A DNA stretch of 64,000 nt from Collinsella sp. WCA1-178-WT-3 (M1) (GCF_009696325.1 NZ_VUME01000007.1:1-64000); one strand, 5' to 3'. Shown: positions 1 through 8,433, counted from the stretch's first letter. The notes: a model not told the origin generated them from the sequence alone. Numbers and translations are program-made.

Positions 1-242
1 CCGTCGACCACGGCCGAGGCGGCGGCGACCTTCTGCTCGTATGTGTACCTGGTCTGCTTGCCGTCCATGGATAGCAGCACCTCGCTTCCGAACGACCGGT
101 ATACGTAGAGCCATTGTCTCACGGTGTTGCGCGGGACCGACAGCGCCTTCGCCGCCGACTCGAAGCCGTGCCCTCGCTCGAAGAGCCCGATCGCCGCCTT
201 CCTGGCCTCGATGTCGTGTTTCACTCTCAAGTCGACACGCAT
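1..242 (-). CDS. IS3-family transposase OrfA, partial
   Basis: N-terminal ~80 residues of the helix-turn-helix protein OrfA; the rest lies outside the window. It starts at the ATG at 242 (MRVDLRVKHD) behind a GGGAGG ribosome site buried in the hairpin 248-281. OrfA proteins bind the IS ends and, fused to OrfB by frameshifting, form the transposase. It differs from the complete copy at a handful of codons, so the two copies are diverged relatives and not a very recent duplication. Confidence 0.8.
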   Translation of the reverse strand, partial: MRVDLRVKHDIEARKAAIGLFERGHGFESAAKALSVPRNTVRQWLYVYRSFGSEVLLSMDGKQTRYTYEQKVAAASAVVD

Positions 243-287
243 AAAAAGCCTCCCATTTCTCGTGTCCAAGAAATGGGAGGCAGTTCA
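1..287 (-). mobile_element. IS3-family insertion sequence, cut by the window edge
   Basis: This is the left end of an insertion sequence running off the start of the window. Read on the minus strand it nearly matches the first ~315 bp of the complete element at 11927-13373: same terminal TGAACTGC, same hairpin before the transposase start, and an OrfA reading frame with only scattered substitutions (about 96% identity by eye). The outer end is at 287. The target duplication cannot be checked because the other end is missing. Confidence 0.85.
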
Positions 288-324
288 AACACGGGACGGC
301 CGCCGCTTGCGTTTTATCAAATGG

Positions 325-382
325 TGCAATGGGGTCAGGTTCACATGCACCAAGTTGGTGCAAAGCAACCTGTCCCCATGCA
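325..382. repeat. REP-like nested inverted repeat
   Basis: An imperfect inverted repeat (325-341 against 367-382) encloses a 15-nt near-palindrome (GCACCAA G TTGGTGC). The right arm, with GCAAAGCAACCTGTCCCC, is closely repeated at 2763-2781, so it belongs to a dispersed family carrying a GGGGACAG core. It lies just downstream of the 395-2344 gene and could act as a transcript end, but has no clear T-run. Confidence 0.5.
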
Positions 383-394
383 ACAAGGGGTTGA

Positions 395-2344
395 CTAGAG
401 CTCGCAGGCGACCTTGTAGCCATCGCCGATGGCGTCGCGAATGTTGCCGCACTTGTTGGCATCGCCCAGCACGTGAGTGGTAACGCCGGCTGCCGCCAGG
501 TCGTCGGCCAGCTTGGTATTGGGACGATAGCCCATAGCAAGCACCAGCGTATCGGCACCGGCGATGGTGTGGACCTCGCCGTCCTTCTCGTAGCTGATAG
601 TGTCCTCGGTAATCTCGGTCACCTTGGCCTCGGTCAGCACGTGAACGCCCTTTGAGAGCATGCGCGTGATGAGCACCGCGCGACCGGCACCACCCTCGTT
701 GGCGGCGAGCGTCTTGGTCATCTCGATGACGGTGACGTCGCGGTTGGCCGGCGACAGGTCGTTGACCAACGGGGCCAGGTAATCGGCCGTCTCGCAGCCA
801 ACGGTGCCGCCACCCACGATGACGATCTTCTTGCCCGGGAAAGCCTTGCCGCCCAACAGGTCGTCAGCCGTCATAACCTGCTTAAAGCCCTGCATGAAGG
901 CCGGGGCGATAGGCTCGGCGCCATAGGCCAGGACGACCTCGTAGCCGGCGTAGTCACGCTGAATGTCCTCGGCAGTAAGCTCGGTGCCAAAGACGCACTT
1001 TACGCCGGCCTCGGCCAGGCGACGGTACTGATACTTGATCACGCGGGTGAGTTCCTGCTTTGCCGGCGGAACGGCTGCGATGCGCATCTCGCCGCCCGGC
1101 TCGTCCTGCTTATCCACGAGCACCACGTTATGACCGCGCTTGGCGGCAATGTAGGCTGCCTCCATGCCCGCGGGACCGGCGCCCACAACCAGTACGTTCT
1201 TGGCCTCGGCGGCGGGCTCGTAGCCAGCCTCGTCGCGCTCCACGTCCGGGTTGACGGTGCAGGAGATGCGCTTGCCAAACATAATGCCGTTCAGGCAACG
1301 CAGGCAACCGATGCAGGGACGGATCTCGTCGGCGTTGCCAGCGGCTGCCTTGTTGCAGAACTCGGCATCGCACAGATTGGCGCGGCCCATCATACAGATG
1401 TCGGCAGCGCCGTCCTCAATCAGCTCCTCGGCGATCCAGGCCTCGTTAATGCGTCCGACGGTGGCGACGGGAATGTTGACGTGCTTTTTGATCTCGCGCG
1501 AGCAGGCGGCGTGCGAGGCCTGCTGGGTACCGGCGGCGGGAATCGCGGAGCCACGCTTGATGGTGGTGCCGCCCGACACGTGAATCATGTCGACGCCGGC
1601 CTTTTCCAGGCGACGCGAGACGTAGATCATGTCGTTGAGGGTCAGGCCGCCATCGGTGTACTCATCGCCCGAGATGCGGACGTCGATGATAAAGTCCTTG
1701 CCGCAGCGCTCGCGAATCTCGGCGATGACCTCGAGCAAGAAGCGCATACGGGCGTCGAGCGAGCCGCCGTACTCGTCGGTACGCTTGTTGTAGAGCGGGG
1801 TCAAAAAGCCGCCGAGCATGCCGTGGGCGTGTGCCGCATGGACCTCGACGCCATCGACACCGGCCTTCTGCATACGTACGGCAGCGTCGCCAAACTGATG
1901 CGTGAGCTCGTGGATCTCATCGACCGTGATAGGACGCGGTGCCTCGCGGGCATAGGACGGGCCCACAAAGGACGGAGCGATCAGGCGCGGCGTGCCCGGA
2001 ACGTTAAAGGCCATGTAGGCGGGGTGGAAGAGCTGCGGCATGATCTTGCAGCCATACTCGTGGACGGCCGCGGCGAGCTTTTCCCAGCCGGGGATAAACG
2101 TGTCGTCGTAGCAGCACATGTCACCCGGCAGATAGGTATAGGTAGGCTCAACCGTCACGACCTCGGTAATGATGAGGCCCACGCCGCCCTTGGCGCGGGC
2201 ACGGTAATGATCGACCAAGTCGTCGGTCACATAGCCGTGATCGGCTAGGTTGGTAGATACCGGCGGCATAAAGACGCGGTTCTTGACCTCGGTCGTACCG
2301 ACCTTGATCGGGCTAAAGAGCATCGGGTAGGCACAGGACTCCAT
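395..2344 (-). CDS. NADH:flavin oxidoreductase, FadH/BaiCD-type enoate reductase
   Basis: A 649-residue Old-Yellow-Enzyme-type flavoprotein related to 2,4-dienoyl-CoA reductase and the BaiCD/BaiH bile-acid enoate reductases. It has an N-terminal FMN TIM barrel (~1-370), four cysteines for a 4Fe-4S cluster (CIGCLRC then ISCTVNP), and a C-terminal pyridine-nucleotide/FAD part with two dinucleotide folds (VVGAGPAGMEAA and VIVGGGTVGCETA). Electrons would pass from NAD(P)H through FAD and the cluster to FMN and then to an alpha,beta-unsaturated substrate. The start is the ATG before ESCAYPMLF because GAAAGGA lies just upstream; a reading frame 27 codons longer lacks such a site. The substrate cannot be told from sequence. 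Confidence 0.85.
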   Translation of the reverse strand: MESCAYPMLFSPIKVGTTEVKNRVFMPPVSTNLADHGYVTDDLVDHYRARAKGGVGLIITEVVTVEPTYTYLPGDMCCYDDTFIPGWEKLAAAVHEYGCKIMPQLFHPAYMAFNVPGTPRLIAPSFVGPSYAREAPRPITVDEIHELTHQFGDAAVRMQKAGVDGVEVHAAHAHGMLGGFLTPLYNKRTDEYGGSLDARMRFLLEVIAEIRERCGKDFIIDVRISGDEYTDGGLTLNDMIYVSRRLEKAGVDMIHVSGGTTIKRGSAIPAAGTQQASHAACSREIKKHVNIPVATVGRINEAWIAEELIEDGAADICMMGRANLCDAEFCNKAAAGNADEIRPCIGCLRCLNGIMFGKRISCTVNPDVERDEAGYEPAAEAKNVLVVGAGPAGMEAAYIAAKRGHNVVLVDKQDEPGGEMRIAAVPPAKQELTRVIKYQYRRLAEAGVKCVFGTELTAEDIQRDYAGYEVVLAYGAEPIAPAFMQGFKQVMTADDLLGGKAFPGKKIVIVGGGTVGCETADYLAPLVNDLSPANRDVTVIEMTKTLAANEGGAGRAVLITRMLSKGVHVLTEAKVTEITEDTISYEKDGEVHTIAGADTLVLAMGYRPNTKLADDLAAAGVTTHVLGDANKCGNIRDAIGDGYKVACEL

Positions 2345-2446
2345 ACAGGCTTCCTTTCGTTTAATCCGCTCGGCGGCAGTTGCTAACACACCTATCGTAT
2401 CAGCAACTGCCGTATCCGCAGTCATACATGCCCAAACGCCGGTCGG

Positions 2447-2647
2447 CTAATGAATACCGCGGCCCAAGTCTTCGGCGATTTTGTCCACGCCCTTAAGTGC
2501 GGCACACGTCTTTTTGTTGGAGCAATGCCCCGTGCAAACGCCACCCTGAGCACAGTCGGCGCAGGTGCCCTTGCGGTAGATGCGCACGCATACCGCGACA
2601 AACGCAATACCGATAACAGCCAGAACAACAATATCGATAGGTGCCAT
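2447..2647 (-). CDS. FeoB-associated Cys-rich membrane peptide
   Basis: A 66-residue protein with one N-terminal membrane helix (~4-22), a basic stretch and five cysteines (CADC, GGVC, GHC, KKTC). This matches the small FeoB-associated Cys-rich membrane proteins found after feoB in many anaerobes. Those are thought to assist ferrous-iron uptake, possibly by binding metal at the membrane, but the role is not proven. GAGGAGGC precedes the ATG. It follows feoB on the same strand, separated by a terminator hairpin and a REP-like repeat, so it may be expressed separately or by read-through. Confidence 0.75.
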   Translation of the reverse strand: MAPIDIVVLAVIGIAFVAVCVRIYRKGTCADCAQGGVCTGHCSNKKTCAALKGVDKIAEDLGRGIH

Positions 2648-2689
2648 AGCAAGCCTCCTCTAGTTAACTATCACTTACTTTACCCCATT

Positions 2690-2787
2690 TTCCACCTGCC
2701 AAAAAGGGACAGGTTTATTTTGGTCGGTTTTATCTGCGGAAACGCCACATCTTACTTCTGGAGCAAAGCAATCTGTCCCCCATTACG
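2690..2787. repeat. Dispersed REP-like repeat (GGGACAGGTTTATTTTGG family)
   Basis: Positions 2705-2742 repeat the sequence at 46271-46310 almost exactly, including GGGACAGGTTTATTTTGG and CGGTTTTATCT. 2763-2781 repeats the right arm of the element at 325-382. The segment fills the gap between feoB and its small downstream gene, and no coding is seen. GGGGACAG-cored intergenic repeats of this style are often REP elements; none of the genes here encodes a REP transposase. Confidence 0.55.
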
Positions 2788-2824
2788 CCAAAAAGCCCGA
2801 GTGTCGCTGGGACACCCGGGCTCG
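2788..2824 (-). terminator. Intrinsic terminator after feoB
   Basis: On the minus strand GAGCCCGGGTGTC pairs with GACACTCGGGCTT around a short loop, followed by a T-run. It begins 28 bp after the feoB stop. Confidence 0.75.
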
Positions 2825-2851
2825 TGGAAAGGGGCCAATCCTTATTCGGAC

Positions 2852-5179
2852 TTAAGCGGAAACTGCGGCGGAAGCAGTGTTGGTCTCGTCCTCGTCGGTC
2901 CATGCATGCGCAGGGATAGGGCGAAAGATCTGGAAGAGCATCGCAACCAGCAGAACGATGGCCACAATCGTCCAGATACCAAACTGTCCCAACACAAACA
3001 GGTTGTAGAACTGGTTGATGAACAGGCCGATCACCCAAGCGAAGACGCACTCGTAACCGATGGCAATCGCGGTCCACTTGCCGGACTCCATCTGGTTGCG
3101 GATAGTGCCCATGGCGGCAAAACACGGAGCGCACAGCAGGTTGAACGCGCCAAAGGCAACGCAAGCGCCCATGGTGGGGAACATACCGGCAAACGCAGTC
3201 CACAGGCTCGGGTCGGTCTCGGCGGCGTCAGCCACGGACAGCAGCGAGCCGGCGGTGGCGACGACGTTCTCCTTAGCCACAAGGCCCGAGACGGTCAGCG
3301 CAGTTGCCTGCCAGGTGCTAAAGCCGAGCGGAGCGAAGATCCAAGCGACCAGGTTACCGAGCATGGCAAGCACGGAGTAGTCCATGAACTCCTCGGGGAT
3401 GCCGTCCATTGCAGGCAGGAAGCCAAAGGAACCGTTGTAGCTTCCAAAGTTGGAGAGGAACCAAACAACGACGGTGGATGCGAAGATAACCGTGCCGGCC
3501 TTCTTGATAAAGGCCCAGCAGCGCTCCCACACGTGCAGTGCCCAAGAGCGGATCGCCGGGAAGTGGTAGGCAGGAAGCTCCATAACGAACGGCGTCGGGC
3601 GACCGGCGAAGAGCTTGGTCTTCTTGAGCATAAGGCCCGAGGCGATGACGGCGAAGACGCCCAGGAAGTAGAAGAGCGGGCTGATCCACGCGGCGGTGGT
3701 GGAAGAATCGCCGATGATGGAACCCATGAGCAGGGCGATGATCGGCAGCTTGGCGCCACAGGGAATAAACGTGGTGGTCATGACCGTCATGCGGCGGTCC
3801 TTCTCGTTCTCGATGGTCTTGGTGGCCATGACGCCGGGGACGCCACAGCCCGAGGACACGAGCATGGGGATAAAGGACTTACCGGACAGGCCAAAGCGGC
3901 GGAACACGCGGTCCATGATAAAGGCAACGCGGGCCATATAGCCGCAATCCTCCAGGAAGGACAGCATGACGAACAGCAGGAACATCTGCGGCACAAAGCC
4001 AAAGATGGCGCCCAAACCGCCGACGATGCCGTCGCAGACCAGCGAATCGACCAGGCCGCCGTCCTCGGTGCCACCCGCCACAAGGGCATCGTGCACCACG
4101 GTGGTGATACCCGGGACATAGGGGCCGTACTGCGCCGGGTCAACCGAGTCGGCATCGTCGCCCGCAGCCTCGACGGCTGCATCGTAGGCGTCGCGGCCCT
4201 GACCGAGCACATACCAACCGTCGGTGCCAAAGAGCTGGTCGTTGGTGAAGTCGGTCACCGTGCCACCTAAGGTGGAAACGGCGATGTAGTACACGCAGAA
4301 CATGATGACCACAAAGATCGGCAGGCCCAGGATACGGTTGGTAACCACACGGTCGATCTTCTCGGAGGTGCTCATCTTGGCCGGAGCCTTGGTGAGGCAC
4401 TCGTCGATGATGTGCGCGATGACGCCATAGCGCTCACCGGTGATGATGGACTCGGCGTCGTCATCACAGTCCTGCTCGCACTGGGCGACCAGCTCTTCCA
4501 CGCGAGCGGCCTTCTCCTTGGTGAGGTTGATGAGCTTGCAGGCGTCCGCATCACGCTCGAACAGCTTAACCGCGTAGTAGCGACGCTTGTTGGCGGGAAC
4601 GCTCGCCGGCAGGTTGTTTTCGATGTGGTCCAGAACGTCCTCGATGGAGGAATCGAACTTGTGCTCCGGCACCTGGCCCTTGGAAGCAGCGGACTTCTTA
4701 ACCTGCTCGAACAGTTCCTTAATACCCTTGTTCTTAAGGGCCGAAATCATCATGACCGGGCAGCCGAGCTTCTTGGAGAGCTTGTCCGTGTCGATCTTGT
4801 CGCCGTTCTTCTCGACCAAGTCGGCCATGTTAAGGGCAACGACCACGGGTAGGCCGGTCTCGATAACCTGAAGCGCCAGGTACAGGTTGCGCTCGAGGTT
4901 GGTGGCGTCGACCACCTGGACGACCACATCGGGCTCGCCGCTCATGAGGTAATCGCGCGAGCATTGCTCCTCGGGGCTGTAGGGGGAAAGCGAGTAGATG
5001 CCGGGGAGGTCCGTGATGGTAACGTTCTTGTCGCTCAGGAGCTTGGCCTCCTTTTTCTCAACCGTGACGCCGGGCCAGTTGCCAACGTAGCCGTTGGCGC
5101 CGGTGATCAGGTTGAAAAGCGTGGTCTTGCCGCAGTTGGGGTTACCCGCCAGCGCGACATGGATCTGAGAATCCGCCAT
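2852..5179 (-). CDS. feoB: Ferrous iron transporter FeoB
   Basis: A 775-residue GTPase-coupled Fe2+ permease of the cytoplasmic membrane. The N-terminal G domain shows P-loop GNPNCGKT (12-19), G3 DLPG and G4 NMAD. A helical spacer follows, then a membrane region with two gate domains (SSGCGVPGVMAT and LLCAPCFAAMG types). Between the first and second membrane helices is an extended acidic loop (~85 residues, around 310-395) that looks longer than in typical FeoB. AAGGAAGAAGGA precedes the ATG. It lies downstream of two feoA genes on the same strand, with a palindromic operator candidate at 5252-5277 in front, so iron-dependent repression by a DtxR/IdeR-like protein is plausible. Confidence 0.95.
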   Translation of the reverse strand: MADSQIHVALAGNPNCGKTTLFNLITGANGYVGNWPGVTVEKKEAKLLSDKNVTITDLPGIYSLSPYSPEEQCSRDYLMSGEPDVVVQVVDATNLERNLYLALQVIETGLPVVVALNMADLVEKNGDKIDTDKLSKKLGCPVMMISALKNKGIKELFEQVKKSAASKGQVPEHKFDSSIEDVLDHIENNLPASVPANKRRYYAVKLFERDADACKLINLTKEKAARVEELVAQCEQDCDDDAESIITGERYGVIAHIIDECLTKAPAKMSTSEKIDRVVTNRILGLPIFVVIMFCVYYIAVSTLGGTVTDFTNDQLFGTDGWYVLGQGRDAYDAAVEAAGDDADSVDPAQYGPYVPGITTVVHDALVAGGTEDGGLVDSLVCDGIVGGLGAIFGFVPQMFLLFVMLSFLEDCGYMARVAFIMDRVFRRFGLSGKSFIPMLVSSGCGVPGVMATKTIENEKDRRMTVMTTTFIPCGAKLPIIALLMGSIIGDSSTTAAWISPLFYFLGVFAVIASGLMLKKTKLFAGRPTPFVMELPAYHFPAIRSWALHVWERCWAFIKKAGTVIFASTVVVWFLSNFGSYNGSFGFLPAMDGIPEEFMDYSVLAMLGNLVAWIFAPLGFSTWQATALTVSGLVAKENVVATAGSLLSVADAAETDPSLWTAFAGMFPTMGACVAFGAFNLLCAPCFAAMGTIRNQMESGKWTAIAIGYECVFAWVIGLFINQFYNLFVLGQFGIWTIVAIVLLVAMLFQIFRPIPAHAWTDEDETNTASAAVSA

Positions 5180-5251
5180 TCAATCCTTCTTCCTTGTTTG
5201 CCCGCGCTGCTTTCTCCGCGCAGGATGGATAATGTGCTTCAAAGTTACTGC

Positions 5252-5277
5252 ATTAAGTTAGAAATATCTAACTTAAT
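5252..5277. promoter_or_regulatory. Perfect palindrome upstream of feoB, candidate iron-regulator operator
   Basis: Two 11-bp arms (ATTAAGTTAGA and its complement) around AATA, between feoA and feoB. The half-site TTAAGTTAG resembles the TTAGGTTAG half of IdeR/DtxR boxes but with wider spacing. The regulator is not in the window. Confidence 0.5.
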
Positions 5278-5302
5278 CTGCAGAAATATACGTCGTGGGC
5301 CC

Positions 5303-5524
5303 TTACTGGACCTCGACGACGGCCGCCTCCTCCTTGCGGATGGAAAGCTCGTAGCCGCGCACGTTGATCTCGACCGGATCACCGAGCGGTGCAACCTTCA
5401 CGACCTTAAACGAAGTGCCCTTGATGAGCCCCAGGTCCATAAGGTGGCGGCGAAGCGCGCCCTCACCGTGAAGCTTGACGATGGTAGAGCTCTCGCCCAC
5501 CTTAACGTCACCCAACGTCTTCAT
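5303..5524 (-). CDS. feoA: Ferrous iron transport protein FeoA (second copy)
   Basis: A 73-residue SH3-like protein that interacts with FeoB in the cytoplasm and is needed for efficient Fe2+ uptake. Family features seen are LGDVKVGESSTIVKL, the central DLGLIKGTSFKVV, and a C-terminal NVRGYELSIRKEEA. It is the second of two tandem feoA genes, 39 bp from the first and 123 bp before feoB. Two different FeoA proteins with one FeoB are common in anaerobes. Confidence 0.9.
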   Translation of the reverse strand: MKTLGDVKVGESSTIVKLHGEGALRRHLMDLGLIKGTSFKVVKVAPLGDPVEINVRGYELSIRKEEAAVVEVQ

Positions 5525-5563
5525 CCTCTTGTCCCCCTTTCGGTTTTTATGAAATGCTGCGGA

Positions 5564-5806
5564 TTAACCGACGGTCATGATGTGCATGGCAACCTTGGAA
5601 TCGATGCCAAAGCGTGCGCCCAGCACCGTGACGATGATATTGGCGCCACTCGAGCTCACCACGTGGATCTCGCTGCCCTCGATAAAGCCGAGGTCCTTGA
5701 GACGGTGCTTTATGTCCTCATCGCCCTTTACACGAGAAACGTGCACGGTTTCGCCCGCTTTTACCATCGAAAGCGGCATGGCCGGCATCTGCGGTCCGCA
5801 AGACAT
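5564..5806 (-). CDS. feoA: Ferrous iron transport protein FeoA (first copy)
   Basis: An 80-residue FeoA-family protein, first gene of the feo operon. The SH3-like core shows MVKAGETVHVSRV, KHRLKDLGFIEGSEIHVV and VTVLGARFGIDSKVAMHI. It is clearly diverged from the other copy (about one third identical by eye), so the two probably have distinct contacts with FeoB. The spaced inverted repeat at 5850-5903 lies in its promoter region. Confidence 0.88.
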   Translation of the reverse strand: MSCGPQMPAMPLSMVKAGETVHVSRVKGDEDIKHRLKDLGFIEGSEIHVVSSSGANIIVTVLGARFGIDSKVAMHIMTVG

Positions 5807-5849
5807 GAGTGAGCTCCTAACATCGGTTCGTCCTCAACATCGACGCGAT

Positions 5850-5903
5850 AAAAGTTAACCGCGTCTATGTTCGAACTAGTAAACTAACACGCGGTTAACT
5901 TTT
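5850..5903. promoter_or_regulatory. Spaced 15-bp inverted repeat in front of the feo operon
   Basis: AAAAGTTAACCGCGT (5850-5864) is repeated in perfect inversion at 5889-5903, with two further GTTA/TAAC half-sites between. The position upstream of the first feoA and the similarity to the feoB palindrome suggest one iron-responsive regulator. No -10/-35 pair is convincing. Confidence 0.45.
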
Positions 5904-5951
5904 TGGAAAGAATCTCTATTCAGTTTTCGAAAAAGTTTCCCATATTAAACA

Positions 5952-5986
5952 AAGGCACCGCAAAGACGGTCTCTTTGCGGTGCCTT
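5952..5986. terminator. Terminator after ptsH
   Basis: A perfect 15-bp stem (AAGGCACCGCAAAGA) with a 5-nt loop. A short T-rich run follows on the minus strand, fitting the end of the ptsH transcript. Confidence 0.75.
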
Positions 5987-6039
5987 GTCATACCAATGTA
6001 TGCAACAGAGGGGACTCTCCCTTTTTCACATTGTTACGC

Positions 6040-6288
6040 TTAGAGCGAGAGGTTTCTGATCGACGTGACGCACGAGGCCTCATCCGCGCCCGAAACACGA
6101 AAGACAACGCTCTCGCCGCACTCACCATAGAGGGCCATGAGTCCCATGATATCGCGGCCATCCGTGTGGCGATCGCCGATGCTGACCGACACGTCACTAC
6201 GATGCTTGGCGATAATGTCATAGAGAAGCGCAACCGGGCGGGCATGTAGTCCCAACGGATCTTTAATCGTCTTTGTAAACTCGACCAT
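6040..6288 (-). CDS. ptsH: Phosphocarrier protein HPr
   Basis: An 82-residue HPr of the phosphotransferase system, which receives phosphate from EI on its histidine and passes it to EIIA proteins. The active site PLGLHARP places His at residue 15, as in the family. The start is the ATG before VEFTKTIKD, preceded by GGAGGGGAC; an extended frame upstream has no support. Residue 46, the serine phosphorylated by HPr kinase in Firmicutes, is aspartate here (GRDIMGLMAL), so kinase control at this site is impossible. It stands alone without ptsI. Confidence 0.9.
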   Translation of the reverse strand: MVEFTKTIKDPLGLHARPVALLYDIIAKHRSDVSVSIGDRHTDGRDIMGLMALYGECGESVVFRVSGADEASCVTSIRNLSL

Positions 6289-6408
6289 GTCCCCTCCCGC
6301 AGCATCGCACATTTGGCCGGCCAGACCCAGCCACGTGGTAGTTATTGTAGCGTTAGATGCTTGTCGAGAGCGGGACGGAAACCACATCCCACTTCGAGTG
6401 TCAACGAT

Positions 6409-6514
6409 GGGACACAGTTTCCGCCAGAAGGCTCAACCGGAAACTGTGCCCCATTATTTTGCCGAATTCTGGGCCGCGCTTTCCCAGAGGACCCCCTTTG
6501 GGAAAGCGCGGCCC
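6409..6514. repeat. Two intergenic inverted repeats
   Basis: The first pairs 6409-6423 with 6438-6452 (GGGACACAGTTTCCG type, one mismatch). The second pairs 6471-6485 with 6500-6514 perfectly (GGGCCGCGCTTTCCC). Together they fill most of the 357-bp ptsH-aspS gap, where no gene is visible. The first contains the GGGACA core of the dispersed repeats elsewhere in the window. Confidence 0.5.
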
Positions 6515-6585
6515 ATTCTGGACGCAGATTCCGGGACGCACTTTCCGCGACGTCCGGTCACCCTATGCCCTCGCAACGCCCGCGC

Positions 6586-6622
6586 ATAAAAAACGAGGGA
6601 AGGCACGCGTCCTTCCCTCGTT
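6586..6622 (-). terminator. Intrinsic terminator after aspS
   Basis: The stem AACGAGGGAAGG pairs with its complement around CACGCG, with six T residues following on the minus strand, 24 bp beyond the aspS stop. Confidence 0.85.
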
Positions 6623-6645
6623 AGAGACAATATGCAGCCGCTCGC

Positions 6646-8433
6646 CTACATCAAGCGCAGGCTGACGTCCTTGAGCTGGGCGCCGGAAACGGCACTCGGG
6701 GCGCCCGACATAAGGTCGGAGCCGCTAGCCGTCTTGGGGAACGCCATGACGTCGCGGATGGAGTCGGAACCGGTGAGCAGCATGCACACGCGGTCCAGAC
6801 CCAGGGCAAAACCGCCCATCGGGGGCGCACCAAACTTGAGGGCCTCCATGAGGAAGCCAAACTGCGACTCGGCGCGCTCCTCGGTAAAGCCCAGGAGCTT
6901 GAGCATGGACATCTGCATCTCGGCGTTATGGATGCGCATGCCACCGCCGCCGGCCTCAAAACCGTCCATGACAAAGTCGTAGGTGCAGGAACCGGCAGCC
7001 AACGGGTCGGCCTCGATCTTGGCGATGTCGGTCTCGGTCGGCAGAGTGAACGGCTGGTGCTCGGCTGCATAGGCCTTGCGGTCCTCATCCCAGTGGAACA
7101 GCGGGAAGTTGACAACCCACAGGAAGTCGTGACCCTCGCGTTTGATCTCGAGTGCGTTGGCCATGTGAGAGCGCATGCCGCCCAGGATCTCGTCAGAGAG
7201 CAGGCGCGGGCCGGCGGCGAACATCACGAGGTCGCCAGGCTCGACGTTCATGCGCTCGCGCAGAGCCGCCATCTCCTCGTCCGAGAAGAACTTGACGATG
7301 GGGCTGTTGATGGAGCCGTCCTCGCGGAAAGCGATCCAGGCCAGACCCTTGGCGCCAAACGTGGAGGCCACGCCGGCGAGCTTATCGATCTTGGCACGTG
7401 CCCAGGCACCGGCGCCCTTGGCGTTGATGGCCTTGACGACAGAGCCCTCCTCGTTTGCGGCAGTCGCAAAGACCTTGAACTTGGAGTTGGCAAAGATGTC
7501 GGTCAGATCGACCAGATGCATGCCATAGCGGGTATCGGGCTTGTCGGAGCCATAGGTGTCCATGGCCTCCCAGTAGTCCATGCGACGCAGCGGCGTGGGC
7601 ATCTCGACACCCATGCGACCGAAAGCATCGGCCAGGACCTCTTCGAGTGCGCTCATGACGTCGTTCTGGTCCACGAAGGACATCTCGATATCGACCTGGG
7701 TGAACTCGGGCTGACGGTCGGCACGCAAGTCCTCGTCGCGGAAGCACTTGGCAACCTGGTAGTAGCGCTCGACGCCACCGACCATGAGCAGCTGCTTTAG
7801 GAGCTGCGGGGACTGCGGCAGGGCGTAGAAGTTGCCCGGCTGGATACGGCTGGGAACGATGAAGTCTCGAGCGCCCTCGGGCGTGGACTTGAACAGGGAG
7901 GGCGTCTCGACCTCCATGAACTCACGGTTGTGCAGCGCCTCGCGAATGGCAAAGGTGAAGTCGGAGCGCAGCTTGAGGTTGGCCATCATCTCGGGACGAC
8001 GGAGGTCCAGATAGCGATAGCGAAGGCGGGTGTCCTCGCTGGTCTCGATGCCGTCCTCGATCTGGAACGGCGGGGTAACGGACGTGTTGAGCACCTCGGC
8101 GTGGTCGGTCAGGACCTCGACCTCTCCGGTCGCGAGCTTGGCGTTGGTGGTTTCCTCGCCACGGGCGCGCACGACGCCGTGAATCTTGATGGGCCACTCG
8201 GGACGCATGGTCTCGGCGATCTTAAAGGCATCGCCGTCGGAGTGCTCGGGGTCGAAGGTGAGCTGCGTGATGCCCTCGCGGTCGCGAAGGTCGCAGAAGA
8301 TAAGGCCGCCGTGGTCGCGGCGACGGCTCACCCAACCGGTGAGGGTGACCTCTTCGCCCACGTTCTCGCGGCGAAGCTCGCCGCAGGTATGGGTGTGCAT
8401 GGAATGCTCGTCGATGGGACGGGTCTGGCTCAT
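6646..8433 (-). CDS. aspS: Aspartate-tRNA ligase
   Basis: A 595-residue class II synthetase that attaches aspartate to tRNA-Asp. It has the N-terminal OB-fold anticodon domain (VTLTGWVSRRRDHGG), motif 2 (CFRDEDLRADRQPEFTQVD), the bacterial GAD insertion, and a motif 3 region GGFALGLDRVCMLL. Length is normal for the bacterial type. AAAGGAGGA lies eight bases before the chosen ATG. It has its own terminator and is divergent from serB. Whether it also charges tRNA-Asn cannot be decided here. Confidence 0.97.
   Translation of the reverse strand: MSQTRPIDEHSMHTHTCGELRRENVGEEVTLTGWVSRRRDHGGLIFCDLRDREGITQLTFDPEHSDGDAFKIAETMRPEWPIKIHGVVRARGEETTNAKLATGEVEVLTDHAEVLNTSVTPPFQIEDGIETSEDTRLRYRYLDLRRPEMMANLKLRSDFTFAIREALHNREFMEVETPSLFKSTPEGARDFIVPSRIQPGNFYALPQSPQLLKQLLMVGGVERYYQVAKCFRDEDLRADRQPEFTQVDIEMSFVDQNDVMSALEEVLADAFGRMGVEMPTPLRRMDYWEAMDTYGSDKPDTRYGMHLVDLTDIFANSKFKVFATAANEEGSVVKAINAKGAGAWARAKIDKLAGVASTFGAKGLAWIAFREDGSINSPIVKFFSDEEMAALRERMNVEPGDLVMFAAGPRLLSDEILGGMRSHMANALEIKREGHDFLWVVNFPLFHWDEDRKAYAAEHQPFTLPTETDIAKIEADPLAAGSCTYDFVMDGFEAGGGGMRIHNAEMQMSMLKLLGFTEERAESQFGFLMEALKFGAPPMGGFALGLDRVCMLLTGSDSIRDVMAFPKTASGSDLMSGAPSAVSGAQLKDVSLRLM

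Noticed and set aside
1130-2248. Long plus-strand frame opposite the flavin oxidoreductase
   Set aside because: Composition-driven shadow of a GC-rich gene; translation is low complexity (Gly, Val, Ala, His rich) with no ribosome site.
2450-4270. 606-codon plus-strand frame opposite feoB
   Set aside because: Antisense to a certain feoB; the product is an Arg/His/Asp-rich shadow without domain features.
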